The notes under the pieces are model-generated. The model was not told the origin of the DNA, did no database searches, and saw only the letters and a program-made list of their open reading frames with translations. Positions 1 through 7,493 of a stretch of DNA of 64,000 nt are shown one piece after another (the first letter of the stretch is position 1; each line of letters starts with the position of its first letter). The stretch comes from Actinomadura sp. K4S16 (GTDB taxonomy: Bacteria > Actinomycetota > Actinomycetes > Streptosporangiales > Streptosporangiaceae), in NCBI RefSeq assembly GCF_008327685.1, contig NZ_BDDE01000012.1, forward strand, positions 248,001 to 312,000, in the 5' to 3' direction. The position numbers and the translations under genes are program-made.

Positions 1-224
1 CGGTCGCGATGGCCGAGGGCATCCCGTCCGGCCTCGCCCTGGTCGAGGAACTCGCGGCGTCCGGATGCCTGGACGGATACCACCTGCTCCCCGCGACCCG
101 CGCCGACCTGCTGCGCCGCGCCGGCCGCAAGGCCGAGGCAAAGGCGGCGTACGAGGAGGCGCTGAAAATGGCGCCGACCGAGCCCGAGCGCCGCTACCTC
201 GCCAGCCGCCTTCAAGAGCTCTGA
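1..224 (+). CDS. RNA polymerase ECF sigma factor, C-terminal fragment
   Basis: The visible 70-odd residues run in from the left edge, so the sigma-2 and sigma-4 regions are outside the window. The segment from LDGYHLLPATRADLLRRAGR through AEAKAAYEEAL to ERRYLASRL is the TPR-like C-terminal tail of the long ECF sigma factors carrying a DUF6596 domain; this is family recognition, not a search result. It ends 81 bases before the DUF899 gene on the same strand, so the two may be co-expressed. Start and promoter cannot be judged. Confidence 0.8.
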   Translation, partial: VAMAEGIPSGLALVEELAASGCLDGYHLLPATRADLLRRAGRKAEAKAAYEEALKMAPTEPERRYLASRLQEL

Positions 225-305
225 AAAAACCCGGCGGCGATGTCGATCCGGGGCGGGCGCCCTTCGTCGGTGGGGTGAAGGTCCACCGGAAGGAAGGGAA
301 GATCC

Positions 306-1043
306 ATGAGCACCGACACGACGCTCCCGACCCCCGAAGTGGTCGACCGGGCCGCGTTCCAGGCCGAACTGGACGCGCTCCGCGTGCGGGAGAAGGCGCA
401 CACACGCGCGGGGGACGCGATCGCGGCGGCCCGCCGCCGCCTGCCGATGGTGGAGGTGGACGCCTCGACCCCGCTGACCGGCCCGGACGGCCCCGTCACA
501 CTGCTCGACACGTTCGAGGGCCGCCGGCAACTGGTCGCGTACTACATGATGTGGTTCACCGGCCGCCCCGCGGCCGAGCAGTGCCCGGGCTGCACGTTCT
601 TCAACGGGCAGGTCCGCGAGCTGTCCAACCTGCACGCCGCCGGGATCACCTACGCGACGTTCTGCCAGGGCCCGTACGAGGAGAGCGTCCGGTACCGCGA
701 CTTCATGGGCTGGGACATGCCCTGGTACTCCGCCCGGGACTCCGCCGAGACGCTGCTGACCGGCCGCCAGGCCGGCATGTTCCACCTGGTGTGCTACCTG
801 CGGGACGGCGACCGCGTGTTCGAGACGTACTGGACGAACGGCCGTGGCGTCGAGGCGATGGACACCGCCTACTCGCTGATGGACCTCACCGTCTACGGAC
901 GCCAGGAAGACTGGGAGGACTCACCCCCCGCCTGGCCCCGAGCCGGCTCCGTAGACGGCGGCTTCTTCAGCACCAACGGCCGCCCCACCGCCCAATGGCC
1001 CCGCCTGAACGCAGGCCACCCCGACGACCTGACCCCCGCCTGA
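306..1043 (+). CDS. DUF899 family thioredoxin-like protein
   Basis: 245 residues, normal for DUF899 (predicted dithiol-disulfide oxidoreductases with a thioredoxin-like fold). The family signature is clear: YYMMWFTGRPAAEQCPGCTFF around residues 79-99 with a CPGC redox-type pair, then GITYATFCQGPYEES and the FMGWDMPWYS block. The ATG is preceded by a good purine-rich site (GGAAGGGA). No signal peptide, so it is cytoplasmic. The physiological substrate of DUF899 proteins is not known. Its position behind an ECF sigma factor suggests a stress or detoxification role, which is inference. Confidence 0.85.
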   Translation: MSTDTTLPTPEVVDRAAFQAELDALRVREKAHTRAGDAIAAARRRLPMVEVDASTPLTGPDGPVTLLDTFEGRRQLVAYYMMWFTGRPAAEQCPGCTFFNGQVRELSNLHAAGITYATFCQGPYEESVRYRDFMGWDMPWYSARDSAETLLTGRQAGMFHLVCYLRDGDRVFETYWTNGRGVEAMDTAYSLMDLTVYGRQEDWEDSPPAWPRAGSVDGGFFSTNGRPTAQWPRLNAGHPDDLTPA

Positions 1044-1085
1044 GCCCCCCGCCGAGACGCTCTTGGAGTGAACCTGAGCTACCGC

Positions 1086-1275
1086 CGCGGGTCGGGCGGC
1101 CGGAAGGCGCTCCAGGCGCCTGGAGGTCGCCCGCCCCGCCGAGCCGGGCGACCGCAGCGCCACGAAACAAACCCGCACGGGCACAACACACCGAAACCGT
1201 GGCGTGAGGATCGCCCGGCTCGCAACGGGGGTTCCAGGGGGTCGCCCCCCTGGGAAGACACAGCCCCCTGGGCTA
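1086..1275. repeat. Dispersed intergenic repeat, copy 1
   Basis: This stretch between the convergent DUF899 and enoyl-CoA hydratase genes is nearly identical to the reverse complement of 31999-32227. It contains a 16-bp perfect palindrome at 1110-1125, the segment CGAGCCGGGCGACCGCAGCG, and a self-complementary CCAGGGGG/CCCCCTGG end. Relative to copy 2 it has lost most of a second tandem unit: AAGACACAG is followed directly by CCCCCTGGG. It has no coding potential of its own and may act as a bidirectional terminator. Confidence 0.85.
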
Positions 1276-2046
1276 ACACGGCCAGACCGGCTTTCGCTTC
1301 TCGTTGAAGGCGGCGATTCCCTCGCGGCGGTCGGCGGAGAAGGCGACTGTGCGCCAGGCGTTCTCTTCCAGGTCGAGGGCGGCGTCCAGGGCGGTGCCGC
1401 CGCCCAGGCGCATGGCGCGTTTGGCTGCGCGGACGGCGGTGGGGGAGTTGCGGGCGATCACCTCGGCGATGCCGAGGGCCTCCTCGCGGGCGGTGCCGGC
1501 GGGGACCCTGCGGTCGGCGAGGCCGTAGGCGAGGGCCTCCTCGATGCCGAGGCGGCGGCCGGTGAACACCAGGTCGGCGGCCTTGCCGGGGCCGAGGCGG
1601 CGCAGCGCGAGCTGGGTTCCGCCGCCGCCGGGGACGAGGCCGACGCTCACCTCGGGGAGGCCGAACACGGCCGACTCGTCCGCGACGATGATGTCGGCGG
1701 ACAGCGCGAACTCGCAGCCGCCGCCGAGGGCGTAGCCGTGCACGGCGGCGACGACGGGTTGCGGCAGGTTCAGGACGCCGCCGAACGCGGCGCGGAAGAC
1801 GGGGCGCTGCGCGAGGATCTCCTCGTCGGTCATCCCGTTGCGCTCCTTGAGGTCGGCGCCCACGCAGAACGCCTTCTCACCGGCGGCGGAGAGCACCACC
1901 GCGCGGACCGAGGCGTCCGCCGCGACCTCGGCGCACACGGCGGCGAGGCGCCGCGCCATCGCGGTCGACAGGGCGTTGAGGGCCTCGGGCCGGTCCAGCA
2001 CGATCTCCGCGACGTGCCCGTCGCGCCGCAGCGTCACACCATCCAT
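1273..2046 (-). CDS. Enoyl-CoA hydratase/isomerase family protein
   Basis: 257-residue crotonase-fold enzyme, expected to hydrate or isomerise acyl-CoA enoyl thioesters in the cytoplasm. The oxyanion-hole region is clear (YALGGGCEFALSADIIVAD, about 105-123) and the first catalytic glutamate is Glu132 in FGLPEVSVGLVPG. At the position of the second glutamate of true hydratases (LAMEMVLTG type) this protein has Asp158 (KAADLVFTG), so its reaction may differ from plain hydration. It stands alone and is transcribed toward repeat copy 1; the divergent biotin ligase starts about 95 bases away. Confidence 0.88.
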   Translation of the reverse strand: MDGVTLRRDGHVAEIVLDRPEALNALSTAMARRLAAVCAEVAADASVRAVVLSAAGEKAFCVGADLKERNGMTDEEILAQRPVFRAAFGGVLNLPQPVVAAVHGYALGGGCEFALSADIIVADESAVFGLPEVSVGLVPGGGGTQLALRRLGPGKAADLVFTGRRLGIEEALAYGLADRRVPAGTAREEALGIAEVIARNSPTAVRAAKRAMRLGGGTALDAALDLEENAWRTVAFSADRREGIAAFNEKRKPVWPC

Positions 2047-2141
2047 GTCACACCCTCCATATGGGGCACCCTAACGAGCGGGTTCCCCGCGGCCGGATGC
2101 CGGTCCCAAGATCGAACTCGTTATGGGGTTGGATTGGTGGT

Positions 2142-3002
2142 GTGACCGACTCACGGTATGGGGACCTGGACCGGCCGCCGCTGCACGAGGCCGCGCTGCG
2201 GCGCGCGCTCGTTCGGGAGGACGGGCTGTGGCGGGACGTCCGCGTGGTGGAGGAGACCGGCTCCACGAACGCCGACCTCGCCGACCGGGCGCGGGAGGGC
2301 GCGCCTGAGGGGACCGTGCTGGTCACCGAGCTCCAGACGGCGGGCCGCGGCCGGCTCGGCCGGACCTGGACGGCGCCGCCGCGGTCCGGGCTGACGTTCT
2401 CCGTGCTCCTGCGCCCGCGGGTGCCGCAGTCGCGGTTCGCCTGGGCGTCGCTGCTGACGGGGGTGGCGGTGGCCACCGCCCTCCGGCGGATGACCGCCTG
2501 GTCGCAGGCGGGGGAGGGGTTCCTCGGGGAGGGCGGCGACGTCGCGGTGGACGTCCGCCTGAAGTGGCCGAACGACGTGCTGGTCGGGGACCGCAAGCTC
2601 GCCGGGATCCTCGCCGAGATGGTGGACGGCGGCCTCGTGGTCGGGGTCGGGCTGAACGTCGGGCTGCGCGAGGACGAGCTGCCGGTGCCGACCGCGACGT
2701 CCCTCGCGATCGAGGGCGCGCCGCTCAGCGACCGGGCGCCCCTGCTGCGCGCGATCCTCCGCGAGTTCGCCACCTGGTACCGGGAGTGGACGGCGCTCGA
2801 CGGTGATCCGGAGAGCAGCGGGCTGCGTACCGCGTACCGCGACCTGTGCGCGACCCTGGGCCGCGAGGTGCGGGTGGAGCTGCCCGGCGGCGAGCGGCTC
2901 ACCGGGACGGCGCGGGACGTGGACGAGACGGGGCGGCTCGTGGTGGCCGGACCGGGAGGCGAGCGCGCGGTCAGCGCCGGAGATGTGGTGCACGTCCGAT
3001 GA
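2142..3002 (+). CDS. birA: Biotin--[acetyl-CoA-carboxylase] ligase
   Basis: Activates biotin to biotinyl-AMP and attaches it to the carrier lysine of acyl-CoA carboxylases. About 286 residues from the chosen GTG at 2142; an upstream ATG at 2061 would add 27 residues that look like promoter DNA. Signature motifs: ETGSTNADL, TELQTAGRGRLGRTW (biotin-binding GRGRxGRxW loop), LKWPNDVL and KLAGILAEM. There is no N-terminal helix-turn-helix, so it is a catalytic-only ligase without repressor function. The C-terminal SH3-like cap is present (VRVELPGGERLTGTARDVDETGRLVV). A 120-base gap separates it from the adenylate cyclase downstream. Confidence 0.93.
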   Translation: MTDSRYGDLDRPPLHEAALRRALVREDGLWRDVRVVEETGSTNADLADRAREGAPEGTVLVTELQTAGRGRLGRTWTAPPRSGLTFSVLLRPRVPQSRFAWASLLTGVAVATALRRMTAWSQAGEGFLGEGGDVAVDVRLKWPNDVLVGDRKLAGILAEMVDGGLVVGVGLNVGLREDELPVPTATSLAIEGAPLSDRAPLLRAILREFATWYREWTALDGDPESSGLRTAYRDLCATLGREVRVELPGGERLTGTARDVDETGRLVVAGPGGERAVSAGDVVHVR

Positions 3003-3122
3003 ACGGGACGGGACGATCCGCCATCCGGCCGCTGAAGTTGATGCTGATCTGCGACGATATGTTCGGGTACCGATCCACGACGCCGGCGCCACGGCCCATG
3101 GCGGCGGCGGACTGAGGGGCGG

Positions 3123-4133
3123 ATGATGGCGGCCGGATTGCCGGATCCGAAGGAGATCGAAGAGCTCCTGCTCGGAGGCGAGCTGCGGTACAACCGCGTC
3201 GAGGCCGTCCGGCAGTCCGGGGTCTCCCGGGACTTCGCCGGACGGATCTGGCGCGCGTTCGGCTACCCGTCGATGCCCGACGAGACGATCGCCTACACCG
3301 AGGGCGACGTGGCGGCGCTGGACCGGCTCCGCAGGCTCGTCGACGACGGGATCCTGGACGAGGACGGCGTGATCCGGCTCGTCCGGGCGTTCGGCCAGAC
3401 CATGACGCGGCTCGCCGAGTGGCAGGTCAACCTCCTGCGCAGCATGCTGACGCAGGACCTGAACGACGCGCCGTCCGCGCAGGCCGTGGACACGGTCGTC
3501 GACATCGCCGAGAAGCACATCGGCGACTTCGAGCCGCTGGTCGTGCACGCCTGGCGGCGGCAGCTCGCCGCGGCCGGGACGCGGGCGCTGGCCGCGGCGG
3601 CGAGCCGGGAGAACGGCGATTCCGCGGGCCGGCCGATGACCACGGTCGGTTTCGCGGACATGGTCTCCTTCACCCAGGTCAGCCGGGAGCTGGAGGAGAT
3701 CGAGCTCGCCCGGGTGGTGGAGTGGTTCGAGGAGACCGCCGCCGACATCATCGCCTCCTGCGGCGGCCGGCTGGTGAAGACGCTCGGCGACGAGGTGCTG
3801 TTCAGCGCGGAGACGCCGGAGGTCGGCGCGGAGATCGCGCTGACGGTGGCGTCGGCGATCCAGGACGAGACGGAGGTCCCGGACGTGCGGGTCGGCGTCG
3901 CCCACGGGCCCGTCCTGCCGCTGATGGGCGACGTGTTCGGCACGACCGTGAACCTCGCGGCCCGGCTCACCTCCCTCGCCCGGCCGGGCTCGGTGGTGAT
4001 CGACGCCGAGCTGGCGGCGTGCCTGGAGAAGGCGCCGGGCTACGAGGTCACCCGGATCGTCAGGCGCCCGGTCCGCGGTCTCGGCATCGTCCAGCCGTAC
4101 GTGCTGCGCAGGAGCGGCGGGCAGGCGCCGTAG
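3123..4133 (+). CDS. Class III adenylate cyclase with N-terminal regulatory domain
   Basis: 336-residue soluble protein expected to make cyclic AMP. Residues 1-160 form a helical regulatory region of the type seen in mycobacterial Rv1264-like cyclases; residues 171-331 are the cyclase homology domain. All catalytic residues can be found by motif: metal-binding Asp179 (FADMVSFT) and Asp223 (TLGDEVLF), adenine-selecting Lys219 and Asp270, and transition-state Asn277 and Arg281 (DVFGTTVNLAAR). It is therefore predicted active and ATP-specific. The start is ATG 3123 after GAGGGGCGG; a second ATG follows at once. It ends 3 bases from the convergent bacterioferritin gene. Confidence 0.9.
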   Translation: MMAAGLPDPKEIEELLLGGELRYNRVEAVRQSGVSRDFAGRIWRAFGYPSMPDETIAYTEGDVAALDRLRRLVDDGILDEDGVIRLVRAFGQTMTRLAEWQVNLLRSMLTQDLNDAPSAQAVDTVVDIAEKHIGDFEPLVVHAWRRQLAAAGTRALAAAASRENGDSAGRPMTTVGFADMVSFTQVSRELEEIELARVVEWFEETAADIIASCGGRLVKTLGDEVLFSAETPEVGAEIALTVASAIQDETEVPDVRVGVAHGPVLPLMGDVFGTTVNLAARLTSLARPGSVVIDAELAACLEKAPGYEVTRIVRRPVRGLGIVQPYVLRRSGGQAP

Positions 4134-4136
4134 GCC

Positions 4137-4634
4137 TCAGACGGGGCTCGGGCCGCCCTCGCCGGGCGAGTCGGTGAGGCGCTGGAGGTAGTTCTGCTCG
4201 CCGAGGGCCTGGACGAGGCTCAGCTCGGTCTCCAGGTAGTCGATGTGCTCCTCCTCGTCGGCGAGGATGTCCTCGAAGATCCGGGCGGAGGTGACGTCGC
4301 CGCGCGAGCGCATGAGCTCGATGCCGGGCCGCAGCCGGGCCACGGCCTCCATCTCGATCTCCAGGTCCGCCTTGAGCTGCTCGACGATGGTCTGCCCGAT
4401 GCGCAGGGTGCCGAGCTTCTGGTAGTTCGGCAGGCCCTCCAGGAACAGGATCCGGTCGGTGAGCCGCTCCGCGTGCCGCATCTCGTCGAAGGACTCGTCG
4501 CGGGTGTGCTTGGCGATGCGGGTGAAGCCCCAGTTCTCCTGCATCTTGGAGTGCAGGAAGTACTGGTTGATCGCCGTGAGCTCCGCGGTGAGCTGCTCGT
4601 TCAGCAGCGCGATGATGTCGTTGTCGCCTTCCAT
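4137..4634 (-). CDS. bfr: Bacterioferritin
   Basis: Iron-storage haemoprotein that oxidises Fe(II) and stores it in a 24-mer shell. With ATG 4634 the protein has 165 residues and the numbering falls exactly on the family pattern: ferroxidase ligands Glu18, Glu51 and His54, haem ligand Met52 (DEMRHAERL). That is why I reject starts farther upstream (an in-frame reading extends to 4712). The gene lies downstream of bfd in the same direction, separated by a gap holding a perfect 12-bp inverted repeat. An iron-type operator lies upstream of bfd, so iron control of the pair is likely. Confidence 0.95.
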   Translation of the reverse strand: MEGDNDIIALLNEQLTAELTAINQYFLHSKMQENWGFTRIAKHTRDESFDEMRHAERLTDRILFLEGLPNYQKLGTLRIGQTIVEQLKADLEIEMEAVARLRPGIELMRSRGDVTSARIFEDILADEEEHIDYLETELSLVQALGEQNYLQRLTDSPGEGGPSPV

Positions 4635-4681
4635 GGCCCCCATGCTTCCATGCCGGACCGGATCCGGGACAGTACCGAACC

Positions 4682-4719
4682 CCGCACGGTGCGTGTCCGA
4701 TTCGTAGCGCACCGTGCGG
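4682..4719 (-). terminator. 12-bp perfect hairpin between bfd and bfr
   Basis: CCGCACGGTGCG and CGCACCGTGCGG flank a 14-base loop. Both genes read leftward, so the hairpin lies after bfd and before bfr. There is no T-run after it, so it could partly terminate, stabilise the upstream message, or be an operator. Confidence 0.5.
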
Positions 4720-4751
4720 AACGGGCGCTGACCGGAGGGGGAAAGGGGGCC

Positions 4752-5063
4752 TCAGGCGGCGGTCGAGGACGCGGAGCCGCCGTCGGCGCGCTGCCCCATG
4801 GCCTGTGCGGGCTCCGGGAGCCGGGAGGCGTCGAGGGGCGCCTCGGGGACGGCCGCCAGAGGGTGCGGGCCGCCGTTCAGGGCGTCCGCGAGGGCCGCGG
4901 AGGCGCGGTACTCGCTGACCATCGTGTGGATGCGCTTGGTGCACAGGCCGCAGCCGGGCTTGAATCCGCAGGCCGCCTTGACGGCCTTGGCGGTCGTGCA
5001 ACCGCTCGCCATGCAGCCGTGGACGTCGTCCTCCGTGACGGCGTTGCAGATGCAGACGTACAT
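4752..5063 (-). CDS. bfd: Bacterioferritin-associated ferredoxin, extended
   Basis: [2Fe-2S] protein that passes electrons to bacterioferritin to release stored iron. The cluster cysteines are Cys4 and Cys6 (YVCICNAVT) and Cys38 and Cys41 (PGCGLC), the same spacing as classical Bfd. The domain ends near residue 60; the remaining ~40 residues are an Ala/Pro/Asp-rich tail absent from the ~64-residue classical protein, with no recognisable fold. It lies upstream of bfr. A DtxR/IdeR-type box is centred about 100 bases upstream of its ATG. Confidence 0.92.
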   Translation of the reverse strand: MYVCICNAVTEDDVHGCMASGCTTAKAVKAACGFKPGCGLCTKRIHTMVSEYRASAALADALNGGPHPLAAVPEAPLDASRLPEPAQAMGQRADGGSASSTAA

Positions 5064-5151
5064 TCCGGTGGGAGACCTTCCGTGCGGCTCGTCCTGTTCG
5101 CGGCGTCCTGTTCGCAGCGTGCCCGACCGGGGCCGGTAAGGGCGCCCTCAT

Positions 5152-5170
5152 TAAGGTTAGGCTCCCCTAA
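5152..5170 (-). promoter_or_regulatory. IdeR/DtxR-type iron box upstream of bfd
   Basis: TAAGGTTAGGCTCCCCTAA matches the 19-bp DtxR/IdeR consensus (TTAGGTTAGSCTAACCTAA) at 16 positions, with the mismatches at positions 2, 13 and 14. It lies between bfd (leftward) and glgX (rightward), about 90 bases from the bfd start and 145 from glgX. Iron-dependent control of bfd-bfr is the natural reading. Confidence 0.7.
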
Positions 5171-5313
5171 CGTAACGCACCGATGTCCGTTCTGGCCAGT
5201 GGGGTCCCGATCGGTGTGATCTATCCCCCAGGGGGAAGGGCTTCCCGGGTGCGGCCCCCGGTACGTGCGCGGTCGGGCGCCCCGGTGCCGCACCCTTACG
5301 AAGGGCGGAACAA

Positions 5314-7479
5314 TTGGCTCAGGTTTGGCCGGGTGACGCCTACCCCCTGGGGGCCCGGTTCGACGGCGCGGGGACGAACTTCGCCGTCTTCTCCGAGGTG
5401 GCCGAGAAGGTGGAGCTGTGCCTGTTCGACGGCCCGGCGGGCGACGGTGAGGAGACGCGGCTGACGCTGCCGGAGGTGGACGCCTTCGTGTGGCACGCCT
5501 ACCTGCCGGGCGTCATGCCGGGGCGGCGGTACGGGTTCCGGGTGCACGGCCCGTACGACCCGTCGCGCGGCCTGCGCTGCAACCCCGCGAAGCTGCTGCT
5601 GGACCCCTACGCCCAGGCCGTCGAGGGCCAGGTCGACTGGGACGAGGCGTGCTTCGGCTACGACTTCGGCGACCCGTGGTCGCGCAACGACGCCGACTCC
5701 GCGCCCCACACGATGCGGTCGGTGGTGGTCAGCCCGTACTTCGACTGGGGGGACGACCGCCCGCCCCGCACCCCGTACCACGAGACGGTGATCTACGAGG
5801 CGCACGTCAAGGGGCTCACCGCCCGGCATCCGGACGTCCCGCCCGCGCTGCGCGGCACCTACGCGGCGCTCGGCCACCCAGTGATCACCGATCACCTGCG
5901 CTCGATCGGGGTGACGGCGGTGGAGCTGATGCCCGTCCACCAGTTCGTCCACGACGACGCGCTGACGAGCCGCGGGCTGCGCAACTACTGGGGCTACAAC
6001 ACCATCGGCTTCTTCGCGCCGCACAACGAGTACTCCTCGTCCGGGCAGCGCGGCGAGCAGGTGCTGGAGTTCAAGGCGATGGTGAAGTCGCTGCACGAGG
6101 CCGGGATCGAGGTGATCCTGGACGTCGTCTACAACCACACCGCCGAGGGCAACCACCTCGGGCCGACGCTGTCGTTCCGCGGCATCGACAACGCCTCGTA
6201 CTACCGGCTCACGGAGGACGACCCCCGCTACTACATGGACACCACGGGCACCGGCAACAGCCTGCTGATGCGCAGCCCGCACGTCCTGCAGCTGATCATG
6301 GACTCGCTGCGGTACTGGGTGACCGAGATGCACGTGGACGGGTTCCGCTTCGACCTCGCCGCGACGCTGGCCCGCGAGCTGCACGCGGTGGACCGGCTGT
6401 CGGCGTTCTTCGACCTCGTCCAGCAGGACCCGGTGGTCTCGCAGGTCAAGCTGATCGCCGAGCCGTGGGACGTGGGCGAGGGCGGCTACCAGGTCGGCAA
6501 CTTCCCGCCGCTGTGGACGGAGTGGAACGGCCAGTACCGCGACACGACGCGCGACTACTGGCGCGGGCAGCCGGGCGCGCTGCCCGACTTCGCGTCCCGG
6601 CTGACGGGCTCGTCCGACCTGTACGCCGACGACGGCCGCCGCCCGCTCGCCTCGATCAACTTCGTGACGTGCCATGACGGCTTCACGCTGCACGACCTGG
6701 TCTCCTACGACGGCAAGCACAACGAGGCCAACGGGGAGGGCAACCGCGACGGCACCGACGACAACCGGTCGTGGAACTGCGGCCACGAGGGCGCGACGGA
6801 CGACCTGGAGATCATCTCGTTGCGCGAGCGGCAGAAGCGCAACTTCCTGGCCACGCTGTTCCTGTCGCAGGGCGTGCCGATGCTCCTGCACGGCGACGAG
6901 ATCGGCCGGACGCAGAGCGGCAACAACAACGCCTACTGCCAGGACACCGAGCTGTCCTGGGTCGACTGGACGGGCCTGCGCGACGACACGTTCTTCGACG
7001 AGCGCGGCCCGCTGCTCGACTTCGTCCGCCGCCTCTCCGAGCTGCGGACCGAGCACCCGGTGTTCCGCCGGCGGCGCTTCTTCAGCGGCGGCGTCGAGGG
7101 CTCCAGGCGCACCCGCGCGGGGACGCGGCCCGAGGACCTGCCCGACCTCGTGTGGTTCACCCCGGGCGGAGTGGAGATGACCGACGAGGACTGGTCCGCC
7201 GGGTTCAACAAGTCGCTGACCGTGTTCCTGAACGGCGACGCGATAGGGGAGCCGGACCGGCGCGGACGGCAGGTCAGGGACGACTCGTTCCTGCTGCTGT
7301 TCAACGCCCACGAGGGCGACCTGCCGTTCACGCTTCCGCCCGCGCGTTACGGGCAGATGTGGATGAAGGTGCTGGACACCGCCGATCCGCTGCTCGCCGA
7401 GGAGGAGTCGCCCGTCGTGAAGGCCCGCGAGAACGTGCCGGTCGCCGCTCGCTCCGTCCAGGTCATCCGCCGGCTCTGA
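5314..7479 (+). CDS. glgX: Glycogen debranching enzyme GlgX/TreX
   Basis: 721-residue GH13 isoamylase-type enzyme that cleaves alpha-1,6 branches of glycogen, releasing linear maltodextrins. It has an N-terminal CBM48-like domain (about 1-130) and a TIM-barrel with DVVYNHTAEGN, nucleophile Asp347 (VDGFRFDLA), acid Glu383 (LIAEPWDVGEGGYQVG) and CHDGFTLHDLVSY. The start is TTG 5314, set by GAAGGGCGG at correct spacing. It is followed 14 bases later by treY and then treZ, so it serves as the TreX step of the TreX-TreY-TreZ trehalose route as well as glycogen breakdown. Confidence 0.95.
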   Translation: MAQVWPGDAYPLGARFDGAGTNFAVFSEVAEKVELCLFDGPAGDGEETRLTLPEVDAFVWHAYLPGVMPGRRYGFRVHGPYDPSRGLRCNPAKLLLDPYAQAVEGQVDWDEACFGYDFGDPWSRNDADSAPHTMRSVVVSPYFDWGDDRPPRTPYHETVIYEAHVKGLTARHPDVPPALRGTYAALGHPVITDHLRSIGVTAVELMPVHQFVHDDALTSRGLRNYWGYNTIGFFAPHNEYSSSGQRGEQVLEFKAMVKSLHEAGIEVILDVVYNHTAEGNHLGPTLSFRGIDNASYYRLTEDDPRYYMDTTGTGNSLLMRSPHVLQLIMDSLRYWVTEMHVDGFRFDLAATLARELHAVDRLSAFFDLVQQDPVVSQVKLIAEPWDVGEGGYQVGNFPPLWTEWNGQYRDTTRDYWRGQPGALPDFASRLTGSSDLYADDGRRPLASINFVTCHDGFTLHDLVSYDGKHNEANGEGNRDGTDDNRSWNCGHEGATDDLEIISLRERQKRNFLATLFLSQGVPMLLHGDEIGRTQSGNNNAYCQDTELSWVDWTGLRDDTFFDERGPLLDFVRRLSELRTEHPVFRRRRFFSGGVEGSRRTRAGTRPEDLPDLVWFTPGGVEMTDEDWSAGFNKSLTVFLNGDAIGEPDRRGRQVRDDSFLLLFNAHEGDLPFTLPPARYGQMWMKVLDTADPLLAEEESPVVKARENVPVAARSVQVIRRL

Positions 7480-7493
7480 GGCAGGACGGGCAG

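Noticed and set aside
4635..4712. Upstream start for bacterioferritin
   Set aside because: It would shift Glu18, Glu51, Met52 and His54 off their conserved numbering and reads through the bfd-bfr hairpin.
5296..7311. 671-residue open frame on the minus strand
   Set aside because: It is the antisense shadow of glgX, with Arg/Val/Ala/Gln-biased composition and no family motif; high GC keeps frames open.
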